Assembly: GCF_039904985.1 (NCBI RefSeq)
Contig: NZ_CP157005.1
Coordinates: 2,294,001 to 2,358,000 of the forward strand
Length of the DNA: 64,000 bases
Direction: 5' to 3'
DNA from: Methylomonas sp. AM2-LC
GTDB lineage: Bacteria > Pseudomonadota > Gammaproteobacteria > Methylococcales > Methylomonadaceae
Each line of letters starts with the position of its first letter. The stretch's first letter is position 1. A program made the position numbers and the translations under genes. Shown one piece after another: positions 34,497-42,850 of this stretch. Below the pieces are notes generated by a model, which was not told the DNA's origin, did no database searches, and worked only from the letters and a program-made list of their open reading frames with translations.

Positions 34497-37400
34497 ATGA
34501 TGACAAGTAAGCTGTGTCAGAATTTTGATGTAGATACCATTCGTTATGAATGCAGTCTGATTAATTTTCAACGGGGTCAATTGTATTTTGAAGAAAAGCG
34601 TTTGCTTGAATTTAGCATAGAAGATGAAGAAGATAGCAGCGTAACCTTGGTGTCTCGCGTTAAAGGCACACATCAGCATGCCTATAAGCAAAATATTTTT
34701 ATTGCATGGCGGGAAGATTTACAAACCGTCAATATTTCCGGGCAATGCAGCTGTCCCATGGGCTATAACTGCAAACATGTGGTGACGGCTAGTCTGGAAT
34801 ACTTAAAGCGCTTGCAGGCAATTGCTTCTCCCTCTACTGCCACCGCCTGTTTCGACTGGTTGGAAAGTCTGGATGTAGATGGCGAAGAAGCGATACTGGA
34901 TAACACCGAGTTTATGGCTTATGTGTTGAAATATAACCCAGTTACCCATCAGCTATGGGTTGATCTTTTGGTGACAAAAACCAAGAAAAATGGCGGTATC
35001 ACCAAAGGTCGCGATCTTAATATCAATAATTTAAAATACAGTTTAAATTATAACTATAAACTGCCCCCGTGTTTACGCGAACACGATATCGAAATTATTA
35101 AGCTGTTACTCAGCAATTCCGGTAATACCTATCAGTTGCAAATAAAAGGTTGGTCAGGGGCTTATGCCTTGGAAAAAATGCTGGAAACCGGGCATTTATA
35201 TTGGGATAGCCATAAAAATACACCTTTTCAGCACGCACCAATCAGAAGCCTTAACTTTGATTGGCAGTTAAATGAGCAGGGCGCTTATGAATTAAAAGTA
35301 TTTACCCAACCCCCGGCATTGCTGATAGACACCGTTCCCGCCTATTTTATCGATCATGATACACATCAAATAGGTTTGATCGATTGTCAGGAATTACCCG
35401 TCAATCAGCTCAGTAAACTGCTAACAGCGCCCCCAGTACCCGAGCAATTGGCGCAACAGTTCAGTCAACGACTGGTGGTCGACTATCCGCACATTAAACT
35501 GCCCACGCCGGCTAAATTATCCATTCAGGAGCTGTCTGGCCTTGATGCAAGCCCGCATTTGACTTTGCAAGGTGTGGTGAATGCAGATGAGCAATTTATC
35601 CATCAGCTACAACTGGACTTTGTTTACGCGACGCATCGCATTCCGGGTTATCGTGCCGAAACCTATACCATGCTGCAAACACCGCAAGGTTATTTGCGTA
35701 TCGAACGGCAAATAGAGCGCGAACAACAGTTTATGGATAGCTTGCTGGCTTGTGGTTTTGAGTTGGAAGACGAAGAGACGCGTACCCGTTTGTTATTTAA
35801 AACCCCAGACACCGATCTCAGTTCGCAAGCCCAGCTTTGGCATGCATTTTTACACGAGCAACTACCCGCTTTACAAGAGCAGGGCTGGCAGGTCGAGTTT
35901 GATCCCAGTTTTCAAATGATTTTTCAAAATGCAGACCACTGGGATGCAGAAATTGCAGAATCAGGCAATGACTGGTTCGAAATGCGTTTTAATGTCGATA
36001 TCAATGGTCAAAAACTGCCCTTGCTACCCATACTGATGCCGGTACTGGAAAAATATGCACCCAATGAACTGCCAGAGATATTGACCTTACCGCTATCCGC
36101 CCATCAATATTTAACCTTGCCCAGTGCCAAGCTTAAACCCTTTCTGGATGTACTTTACGAACTGTTCAATTATTTGGGATTGGACAAACAAGAGCCATTA
36201 AGGCTGTCGCGTTTTGATGCGGCCGGGCTGGCCACGTTGGAAACACATAGTTATGGCTTGTTTTCCATTTCAGGTGGCGCAGACTTACTGGCACTAGGTC
36301 GAAAATTAATCGATTTTAAGGGGATAGCCGAGGTAGAAGTGCCGCAACAACTGAATGCGGTGTTGCGTAACTATCAAATGCAAGGCTTAAACTGGTTGCA
36401 GTTCCTACGCGAATACCGCTTTGGGGGTATTTTGGCAGATGATATGGGCTTGGGTAAAACGCTGCAAACCCTGTGTCATTTGCTGGTGGAAAAAATCAGC
36501 GGGCGTATGACAGCACCCTGTCTGATAATTGCCCCTACCAGTTTAATGAGTAACTGGCGGCGTGAGGCGGCGCGCTTTACCCCCAATCTAAAAGTGCTCA
36601 TTTTGCAAGGTACAGATCGAAAAGAACTGTTTGATAGCATTCAGGATTATGACCTAGTATTAACCACCTATCCACTGCTGCCGCGTGACGAAGAATATAT
36701 TCTGGCAAAGCGTTACTATTATTTGATACTGGATGAAGCGCAAATTGTCAAAAATCCTAATGCCAAGGCGGCAAAAGTCGTGCGTGCCATTCGTACCGAA
36801 CATCGTCTGTGTCTAACCGGTACGCCCATGGAGAATCATCTGGGCGAATTGTGGACGCAATTTGATTTCTTAATGCCGGGTTTTCTGGGTGATAGTAGCG
36901 ATTTTAAACGCCGTTACCGCACGCCGATAGAATTACATGGCGATAGCGAACAACGCCAACGCCTATCAAAACGCATTACACCGTTTATGTTACGGCGCAC
37001 CAAGCAGGGGGTGGTGGAAGAATTACCGGCCAAAACCGAAATTATTCGTGCCGTGGCGCTAGGGCCAAAACAAGCCATGCTTTATGAAAGCATCCGTCTA
37101 ACCATGGAACAGCGCGTGCAACGTGCCATTGCTGAAAAAGGCCTGGCGCGTAGCCACATTACCATATTAGATGCGCTGTTAAAATTACGCCAAACCTGTT
37201 GCGATCCACGTACCTTACCGCTAGAACAGGCCAGAAAAGTCAACGAATCCGCCAAACTAGAGTTATTGATGGAAATGTTGCCAGAAATGCTGGAAGAAGG
37301 GCGGCGAATTTTGGTGTTTTCGCAATTTACGCGCATGATCAGTCTCATAGAGCAAGAGTTAAATGCGTTAAATATTGCCTATAGCAAACTAACCGGACAA

Positions 37401-37763
37401 ACCCGGCAGCGCGACGATGCCATCGAGCGCTTTAAAAGCGGTGCCGCCGATGTGTTTTTAATCAGCCTGAAAGCAGGTGGGGTGGGGTTAAACCTGACCG
37501 AAGCCGATACCGTCATCGTGTACGATCCATGGTGGAATCCAGCAGTAGAAAGTCAGGCAGCCGACCGCGCGCATCGTATCGGACAAGAAAAACCCGTGTT
37601 TGTGTATAAGCTGATAACCGAAAATACTGTAGAAGAAAAAATTATCGCCATGCAAGAGCGCAAACGCGCCCTGGCAGATGGGGTGTATGCGGGCGATAAA
37701 GAGGAAGGCAATTTTAAATTAAGTGCAGATGATTTACGTTTATTGTTCGAGCCTTTAGCGTAA
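34497..37763 (+). CDS. SWIM zinc-finger SNF2-family helicase
   Basis: 1088-residue DNA-dependent ATPase of the HepA/Snf2 class. The SWIM zinc finger CSCPMGYNCKH starts at C84. The helicase core has motif I DDMGLGKTLQT (K654), motif II DEAQ (D746), LCLTGTPMENHLGELW, LRRTKQGV, VFSQFTRMISLIE, SLKAGGVGLNLT and QAADRAHRIGQ. The middle 400 residues are a family-specific region. ATG 34497 is chosen; a TTG at 34485 overlapping mltB is possible, and no strong ribosome site is visible, which suggests coupling to mltB translation. Role: DNA or RNA-polymerase remodelling, details unknown. Confidence 0.92.
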   Translation: MMTSKLCQNFDVDTIRYECSLINFQRGQLYFEEKRLLEFSIEDEEDSSVTLVSRVKGTHQHAYKQNIFIAWREDLQTVNISGQCSCPMGYNCKHVVTASLEYLKRLQAIASPSTATACFDWLESLDVDGEEAILDNTEFMAYVLKYNPVTHQLWVDLLVTKTKKNGGITKGRDLNINNLKYSLNYNYKLPPCLREHDIEIIKLLLSNSGNTYQLQIKGWSGAYALEKMLETGHLYWDSHKNTPFQHAPIRSLNFDWQLNEQGAYELKVFTQPPALLIDTVPAYFIDHDTHQIGLIDCQELPVNQLSKLLTAPPVPEQLAQQFSQRLVVDYPHIKLPTPAKLSIQELSGLDASPHLTLQGVVNADEQFIHQLQLDFVYATHRIPGYRAETYTMLQTPQGYLRIERQIEREQQFMDSLLACGFELEDEETRTRLLFKTPDTDLSSQAQLWHAFLHEQLPALQEQGWQVEFDPSFQMIFQNADHWDAEIAESGNDWFEMRFNVDINGQKLPLLPILMPVLEKYAPNELPEILTLPLSAHQYLTLPSAKLKPFLDVLYELFNYLGLDKQEPLRLSRFDAAGLATLETHSYGLFSISGGADLLALGRKLIDFKGIAEVEVPQQLNAVLRNYQMQGLNWLQFLREYRFGGILADDMGLGKTLQTLCHLLVEKISGRMTAPCLIIAPTSLMSNWRREAARFTPNLKVLILQGTDRKELFDSIQDYDLVLTTYPLLPRDEEYILAKRYYYLILDEAQIVKNPNAKAAKVVRAIRTEHRLCLTGTPMENHLGELWTQFDFLMPGFLGDSSDFKRRYRTPIELHGDSEQRQRLSKRITPFMLRRTKQGVVEELPAKTEIIRAVALGPKQAMLYESIRLTMEQRVQRAIAEKGLARSHITILDALLKLRQTCCDPRTLPLEQARKVNESAKLELLMEMLPEMLEEGRRILVFSQFTRMISLIEQELNALNIAYSKLTGQTRQRDDAIERFKSGAADVFLISLKAGGVGLNLTEADTVIVYDPWWNPAVESQAADRAHRIGQEKPVFVYKLITENTVEEKIIAMQERKRALADGVYAGDKEEGNFKLSADDLRLLFEPLA

Positions 37764-37766
37764 AAA

Positions 37767-37810
37767 TGTAGCCTGGATGCAATGCAATGAAATCCGGGGG
37801 ATCGAAGCTA
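37767..37810 (+). repeat. dispersed repeat, TAGCCTGGATGC family, copy 4
   Basis: TGTAGCCTGGATGCAATG then ATCCGGGGG and ATCGAAGC. It lies directly after the helicase stop codon. A small open frame across it (37787-37999) is not credible. Confidence 0.8.
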
Positions 37811-38019
37811 ACACCGTTGCATTCATTGAGATGCGGTATGTTACGAAATGCTGCATGGTTTAAGCAATCTCATGTGTCTGGATGGCGGTATGTGATATTC
37901 TTAATCGTACATCACTCGAACGCTGCGCCTAATGGCAGCTGTATAGTGTGCATTATCGGCTTAGATAATGTGTATGTAAGTGTGTTAGCCTATCAGTAGA
38001 TTGTATAACGAGGCGTTTT

Positions 38020-38436
38020 ATGCAAGACATACGTTGGAAACAACGATTTAATAACTACCTCAAAGCTTTTCAAACGCTGATAGAGGCGGTGGAATTATCC
38101 AAACAGCGCAAATTATCAAAACTGGAAGAACAGGGGGTAATTCAGAGTTTTGAGTTTACTCATGAATTGGCATGGAATGTCTTGAAAGATTACCTAGAGG
38201 ATAAAGGCATTGTAGGATTGATTGGTACAAAAGACGCTACGCGCTTTGCCTTTAAAAACGGACTGATTGAAGCTGGTGACGACTGGATGAAAATGATACA
38301 AGCCCGGAATTTGACATCCCATGCCTATAGCCCCGACATCGCCAAGCAAGTGGTTGATGATATTCTTCTGCGCTTTTATCCTGCCTTTGTTAACTTCGCG
38401 CAAAAATTCAACCAGTTTTATGAGTTACCAGACTGA
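38020..38436 (+). CDS. HI0074-type nucleotidyltransferase substrate-binding (HEPN-like) protein
   Basis: 138 residues, all helical: RWKQRFNNYLKAFQTLIEAV, then IQSFEFTHELAWNVLKDYLE (family core) and MIQARNLTSHAY, where the RN...H pattern matches the HEPN RNase-like motif. Members pair with a minimal nucleotidyltransferase, forming a HEPN/MNT toxin-antitoxin unit in which the MNT enzyme nucleotidylates its partner. GAGG lies 6 bases before the ATG. The stop overlaps the next start by one base. Confidence 0.88.
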   Translation: MQDIRWKQRFNNYLKAFQTLIEAVELSKQRKLSKLEEQGVIQSFEFTHELAWNVLKDYLEDKGIVGLIGTKDATRFAFKNGLIEAGDDWMKMIQARNLTSHAYSPDIAKQVVDDILLRFYPAFVNFAQKFNQFYELPD

Positions 38437-38744
38437 TGCATCATGGTTTAAGCGATGAAACCTTGCAAAAAATCCGTGGCGTTTTTGCACACTTTCAGGC
38501 AATTGAAAAAGCAGTTTTGTACGGATCACGCGCTAAAGGCAATTACAAAACCGGGTCGGATATCGATCTGGTTTTGTATGGTACAGAACTCACTGCAGAT
38601 AGGCTTTGGCAGATAATGGATGCTTTGGACGATCTAATGCTCCCTTATTGCATTGATCTATCGCTATTTGCACAGCTGGATCATGAACTGCTTATAAAGC
38701 ATATTGAACAGGCTGGTAAGGTATTTTATGAACGTAGTGTGTAG
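38436..38744 (+). CDS. minimal nucleotidyltransferase (MNT) antitoxin-type protein
   Basis: 102 residues with the nucleotidyltransferase signature GSRAKGNYKTGSDIDL (GS-x10-DxD) and a third acidic residue in CIDLSLF. Its ATG overlaps the stop of the HEPN-like gene (TGATG). In related pairs this enzyme transfers AMP or other nucleotides to the HEPN partner and silences it. Length is normal for stand-alone MNT proteins. Confidence 0.9.
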   Translation: MHHGLSDETLQKIRGVFAHFQAIEKAVLYGSRAKGNYKTGSDIDLVLYGTELTADRLWQIMDALDDLMLPYCIDLSLFAQLDHELLIKHIEQAGKVFYERSV

Positions 38745-38812
38745 CGTTGGTGGGGATAAATTCAAGCCACTTAGTGATGTTTTGAGCCTAATTCAAACTA
38801 GTCCCATTGATT

Positions 38813-39466
38813 TTAAATATTTTTACGACGAGTTACCCACCCCACCATAGTTAAACCCAGCATCATTAACACCCATTCTTCCGCTTCGGGCACTGGTGAT
38901 GAATTTAAGCTAACTGAGCTTACTGAACCAGAAATGGTAGTTCCGTCTAAGATGGTAAGCCCGTCATTTAAAGATAAATACATAGCGCCTAATATATGAT
39001 TTTTAGGAGCATAGGTTCCACTCGCGGTAAAGTCCAACTTCTGTAATAACGGTTGGGAAGAACTATCATCCTGAAGATACGCCGTAGCGGTGTTACCAAA
39101 GGTATCGGTAATGCCCGATTCAATTTTATTGGCATAATTGGGGTTGATATGTATAGCATTATAAACAGAATAGTCGGCGGTAAATGTGGTTGAGTAACCC
39201 GCTGTAGTAAATACTACCGTTTCTGCACCCGCAGGTACTCCTTGATCGGTATAATATGCTGGCCCAAGATATGCGGTAGTAGACTGGCCTGGCACAGTAT
39301 ACGTATAAGCCTCATTAGCATTCCAGGAAAAAGTTTCAGTATAAGATTGCCCGCTTAGACCGCTAATACTTGAATACGAAATAACACCCTGATATTCAAT
39401 AAAAGGAGTTGCATTAGCCGTTCCAAAAGTAACAAAACCTATTGCAATTAAGGTGATATTTTTCAT
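38813..39466 (-). CDS. PEP-CTERM sorted exported protein
   Basis: 217 residues. Signal peptide at 1-20 (ITLIAIGFVTFGTANA). The mature part is Ser/Thr/Tyr-rich and probably beta-structured. The C-terminus has the sorting tag: SSPVPEAEEWVLMMLGLTMVG then WVTRRKNI, i.e. a P-E-x motif, hydrophobic helix and basic end. PEP-CTERM proteins are processed by exosortase and become part of the exopolysaccharide-linked surface; no exosortase is in this window. GAGGA lies 7 bases before the ATG. Function of the body is unknown. Confidence 0.85.
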   Translation of the reverse strand: MKNITLIAIGFVTFGTANATPFIEYQGVISYSSISGLSGQSYTETFSWNANEAYTYTVPGQSTTAYLGPAYYTDQGVPAGAETVVFTTAGYSTTFTADYSVYNAIHINPNYANKIESGITDTFGNTATAYLQDDSSSQPLLQKLDFTASGTYAPKNHILGAMYLSLNDGLTILDGTTISGSVSSVSLNSSPVPEAEEWVLMMLGLTMVGWVTRRKNI

Positions 39467-39776
39467 TAGTCTTTCCTCGATATTTTAGGCGTTTAATGAT
39501 TCTCTCAGATTGGGCTATATTATACAAACTTAAAATATAATATTGTCAATAGGTAGTGATAATACTGAGTTGACAAACAAATTATTGCTTATCAGCGCTG
39601 CCATTTCTACATTTTAAAGTTAAGGCCCCAAAGGTTAAAGGCTGCTTTATATAGGCTTCAATTCTCGGTATTCTCTGTATTCAAAACAGACTATATTGGC
39701 AAGTTTTACTTGAATTGCGCTTAAAAAATCTGTAAAACACCCCCTATACGCACATCTGTACTGATCTGGAAATTCT
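39467..39776. other. 310-base divergent spacer
   Basis: AT-rich promoter space between the PEP-CTERM gene and the 129-residue gene. Nothing further recognised. Confidence 0.5.
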
Positions 39777-40166
39777 ATGTTGCATCAAATTCCGTTTCCG
39801 CTTGAAAATTTTGAAAGTTACTGTCAAGGATTGCATCGGGTTGGGGTTGATCCAGGGTTTGTCATGTACACCAATCATCATGCCGGTAATCACCAGCCCG
39901 CCGCGCGTTTTTTAGCTACTCAACATTTTGATGTTGCGCAAAGCTATATCAATAACTCTAGTGACGAAAGCTTTAAACAATTGGTTGCAGCCGGGATATT
40001 GCTGGATACAGAATGGGATAGAAATACCCAACACTGGATGCTGATTGCGTTTGAGGGTTGGGAAGTATTGCATTCCGCGTTTAGTCGCCTGCATGTAAAA
40101 TCCGGCAAGAACCTGCAAGAATTAACCGGTGTGTATGGGTTAGACATAACCGAAATTGAAGAATAA
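39777..40166 (+). CDS. hypothetical protein, 129 residues
   Basis: I do not recognise a family. The product is soluble with many His, Gln and aromatic residues (CQGLHRVGVDPGFVMYTNHH, DTEWDRNTQHWMLIAFEGWE) and no signal peptide. GGA lies 6 bases before the ATG, and codon use resembles neighbouring genes, so it is probably real. It stands alone between divergent and tandem spacers. Confidence 0.55.
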   Translation: MLHQIPFPLENFESYCQGLHRVGVDPGFVMYTNHHAGNHQPAARFLATQHFDVAQSYINNSSDESFKQLVAAGILLDTEWDRNTQHWMLIAFEGWEVLHSAFSRLHVKSGKNLQELTGVYGLDITEIEE

Positions 40167-40579
40167 ATCTAAGCGCCTAGCAATAAGCATTTAACCCGCT
40201 TTAAGGATTCAAGATTAGATTGAGGCTGGCTATTAAGGCCTTATGCAGCGGTTCGTGCCTCACCATCCTACATAATTACTTGCTGGCTTTCTAATTTAAT
40301 AGTTAAGACATCCTTTGACCCAGTTGACTGTCCGTTATTCGGCTAACAATTTGGCTTCACCGAAACACCATTCCTATAGCATGGCAATAAAGAATCATAC
40401 TGAAATATGCTGGAGGTCAGCATTCTTCTTATATGAAAATCAGCCAATGAAAATAAAGCGTCATACTGATCCAGCATAAAAACACATCACCAAAGAAAAT
40501 TTGAGTAATAACGATTCATACCTACTTGATTCTCATGGTTAGCTAGACTAGACTAACTACGTGTTTTTTGGAGAATGTA
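40167..40579. other. 413-base spacer
   Basis: Contains a reversed REP-like repeat (40235-40270) and a small hairpin (ATGCTG at 40407-40412 with CAGCAT at 40418-40423). A similar phrase CATACTGA occurs at 40396 and 40462. No gene seen. Confidence 0.55.
40235..40270 (-). repeat. REP-like repeat, GGTGCGGT family, diverged reverse copy
   Basis: Reverse complement carries TAGGATGGTGAGGCACGAAC and then a diverged right arm followed by TAAGGCCTTAA. The left arm of the palindrome is degraded. Confidence 0.65.
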
Positions 40580-40822
40580 ATGCAAACTGTAAATATGTTG
40601 CAAGCCAAGTCCTCTCTGTCCCGCTTAGTAGAGGCAATCGAGCAAGGGAAGGAGCGTGAAATCGTGATTGCCCGGAATGGCCGCCCAGCTGCCAAACTTG
40701 TTCCGATGGATACTGCACCCTCCGGGAAGCGGATTGGTGTAGCAAAAGGCTTGTTCGTGGTGCCGGATAGCATCGATGCACATAACGACGAAGTGGTTCA
40801 GTTGTTCATGGGCGAGGTGTAA
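40580..40822 (+). CDS. Phd/YefM-type antitoxin
   Basis: 80 residues with the Phd/YefM start MQTVNMLQAKSSLSRLVEAI and the IVIARNGRPAAKLVPM core that binds operator DNA; the C-terminal tail would neutralise the toxin. GGAG lies 6 bases before the ATG. The toxin gene begins 2 bases after its stop. The pair has noticeably higher GC than its flanks, which suggests horizontal gain. Confidence 0.9.
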   Translation: MQTVNMLQAKSSLSRLVEAIEQGKEREIVIARNGRPAAKLVPMDTAPSGKRIGVAKGLFVVPDSIDAHNDEVVQLFMGEV

Positions 40823-40824
40823 TC

Positions 40825-41211
40825 TTGAATCTGCTGCTGGATACTCACGTCGCGCTATGGGCTATCACGGATAGCCCAAAATTGTCGCAAAAGACGCGTG
40901 ATTTGATTACGTCGCCCAAAACCACCGTTTGGGTCAGCGCCGCGAATGTCTGGGAAATTGCAATCAAGCATTCGTTAGGTCGAGGCGACATGCCGGTTTC
41001 TAGCCAAGACGCAATGCGCTATTTTCAGGAATCTGGTTATCGCTTCCTCGCCGTCGAGGCGGAGCATGCGATTGCCGTCGAAGAGTTGCCTGCGCACCAC
41101 CAAGATCCGTTCGACCGCATTCTTGTGGCTCAGGCACTCGTAGAACCGATGCGTTTAATGACCCACGATCCCTTGGTGGCAGTCTATAGCGACACAATCA
41201 TCAAGATTTAA
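40825..41211 (+). CDS. VapC-type PIN-domain toxin
   Basis: 128-residue PIN ribonuclease. Conserved acidic residues are in LLLDTHVALW (D6), ANVWEIAIKHSLG (E) and HHQDPFDRILVAQAL (D), and MTHDPLV carries the last one. The start is TTG, 2 bases after the antitoxin stop, with GAGG at 8 bases. Such toxins cleave tRNA or rRNA. A short hairpin (GTGCT 41226-41230 with AGCAC 41235-41239) follows the gene. Confidence 0.9.
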   Translation: MNLLLDTHVALWAITDSPKLSQKTRDLITSPKTTVWVSAANVWEIAIKHSLGRGDMPVSSQDAMRYFQESGYRFLAVEAEHAIAVEELPAHHQDPFDRILVAQALVEPMRLMTHDPLVAVYSDTIIKI

Positions 41212-41889
41212 GACTCGATTGATTAGTGCTTATTAGCACCGTATAAGGGCCATAGGCTGGGTTGAAGTAACGAAACCCAGCTTCGAAGCGACAAACCGCA
41301 CAAAAAAAATATTCCCAATTTTGATCGCTAATACTAGGCAATGCCGCCCAATCAAGTGTATACACCCCCTTTCTAACCCAGCGATGAAAAGTGGAATGCG
41401 GCCAAATGCGTGCATTATCAAATAGCCCTCGTACACGGTAATATCTAACGCCCAGAGTCCGTTAATTAATAACTTTCCCTCGCTACAATAATCCGCATAA
41501 GCTTAAAATGTCGTTTTATTAATCACTACTGCCTTTAAAAGTTTTACCACTTACCAGGTTTTTGCTATTTACCACAGACACTATTGGCAAAGTAATGAGT
41601 GGGCTTTGCTTTATGCTATCTTTAAGTGAGCTTACAGATAGAACATTTTGGTTAAATTTTAATTGCAATGAGATTTTTCACACTTTTTTCTGCTTTTCGT
41701 GTTTTTTTTGTGGTGGTGCTCACAGTTTCTGTTTGAATATAAATGGAATAATTATCAAAAAATTACCGACCGACCATTGGAAACCTAATTAGATCATCAC
41801 ACTCCAGTTAGGATAGCTGTTTCCCCTGTAATGGTCAGTCTCCATAACTGACAGTGCAAGGCACTGGATTTACGCAATACAGGGATAGA
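41212..41889. other. 678-base spacer
   Basis: Downstream of the Phd/PIN pair and upstream of the receiver-HATPase gene. Holds one palindromic repeat (41256-41281). A 76-codon frame at 41562 is Cys/Phe-rich without a ribosome site and was not accepted. Confidence 0.5.
41256..41281. repeat. intergenic palindrome GCTGGGTT/AACCCAGC
   Basis: 8-bp arms around a 10-base loop. This general form (GGGTT...AACCC) is common as an intergenic palindrome in gammaproteobacteria. It lies about 45 bases after the PIN toxin gene. Confidence 0.7.
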
Positions 41890-42783
41890 ATGAACCCGAT
41901 TACCCATGTGTTATTAGTTGAAGATCAAGAAATTATCGCAACTGTGATTGCTGATCTTTTAAGTTTGCAGGGGTTTCAAGTCAGTGTTTATGCCGATGGG
42001 CTGTTAGCCTGGGAACATTTGCAAAACACAGCGATTAATTACGACCTAATATTATTGGATATTAATATACCCAGCCTGGACGGCATGCAATTATTGGTTC
42101 GTATTAAGAATGATAGTCGCTTAGCAAATATTCCTGTCATTTTTGAAACCGGAATCGAAGATAAAGAATCAATACGTGAAGGTTTGCAAAAAGGTGCTTA
42201 TTATTTTTTAACTAAACCTATCCAACCCGATTTATTGCTGGCGGTGGTTAACGCGGCTATTCAGCAAAAAATTGAATTTAGCGCCATGGTGGCAAAAGTA
42301 AAAAGGGCAGAGCGTCCACTGGCCTTACTACAAAACGGCATTTTTCATTTTCGAGAGCTGGATGAAGCGCGCCTACTGGCTAATTATCTGGCGATCGCTT
42401 GTCCAGACGCAGAACGAAGCGTAATTGGTTTGCAGGAGCTATTAATCAATGCCGTTGAACACGGCAACCTGGGGATCACTTATCAGGAAAAATCGAGATT
42501 ATTATTGAGTAACCGCTGGCAGCAAGAAGTGGCTGGCCGCTTAAATATGCCCCAATATAGTCAGCGTTTTGTTGAAGTACAATTTGAACGGCAAGCTCAG
42601 GCGATTCGCTTTATGATTACAGATCAAGGTCAAGGATTTAACTGGCATGAATATCTGGATTTTTCTACAGAACGCGCTTTTGATTTGCATGGACGGGGTA
42701 TCGCTATGGCAAAATTAATGAGCTTTGATCAGTTACAGTATCAGGGCAATGGAAATACGGTTATTGCCACGGTGCATATTTGA
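41890..42783 (+). CDS. response regulator with C-terminal HATPase (RsbW-like) output domain
   Basis: 297 residues. Receiver domain at 1-125: VEDQ acidic pair, phosphoacceptor D57 in LILLDINIPSLDG, and K in YFLTKPI. A linker leads to a GHKL ATPase domain from about 150: ELLINAVEHGN (N box), TDQGQGFN (G1) and LHGRGIAMAK (G2), as in anti-sigma-factor serine kinases. Output is therefore probably phosphorylation of an anti-anti-sigma-type protein, not DNA binding. ATG 41890 has AGGG 5 bases upstream. The hybrid kinase gene 67 bases downstream is the likely partner. Confidence 0.9.
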   Translation: MNPITHVLLVEDQEIIATVIADLLSLQGFQVSVYADGLLAWEHLQNTAINYDLILLDINIPSLDGMQLLVRIKNDSRLANIPVIFETGIEDKESIREGLQKGAYYFLTKPIQPDLLLAVVNAAIQQKIEFSAMVAKVKRAERPLALLQNGIFHFRELDEARLLANYLAIACPDAERSVIGLQELLINAVEHGNLGITYQEKSRLLLSNRWQQEVAGRLNMPQYSQRFVEVQFERQAQAIRFMITDQGQGFNWHEYLDFSTERAFDLHGRGIAMAKLMSFDQLQYQGNGNTVIATVHI

Positions 42784-42850
42784 TGTGCCGTGACTTATTT
42801 TCACTGTTAGTGGCTGCCTGGCTGCCAGCAATGCGTAAAAGGGCGGGCTA

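Noticed and set aside
37787..37999. 70-codon open frame after the SNF2 gene
   Set aside because: It begins inside a dispersed repeat and has no ribosome site or recognisable protein pattern.
41562..41792. 76-codon open frame with Cys/Phe-rich product
   Set aside because: No ribosome site and low-complexity composition; judged chance.
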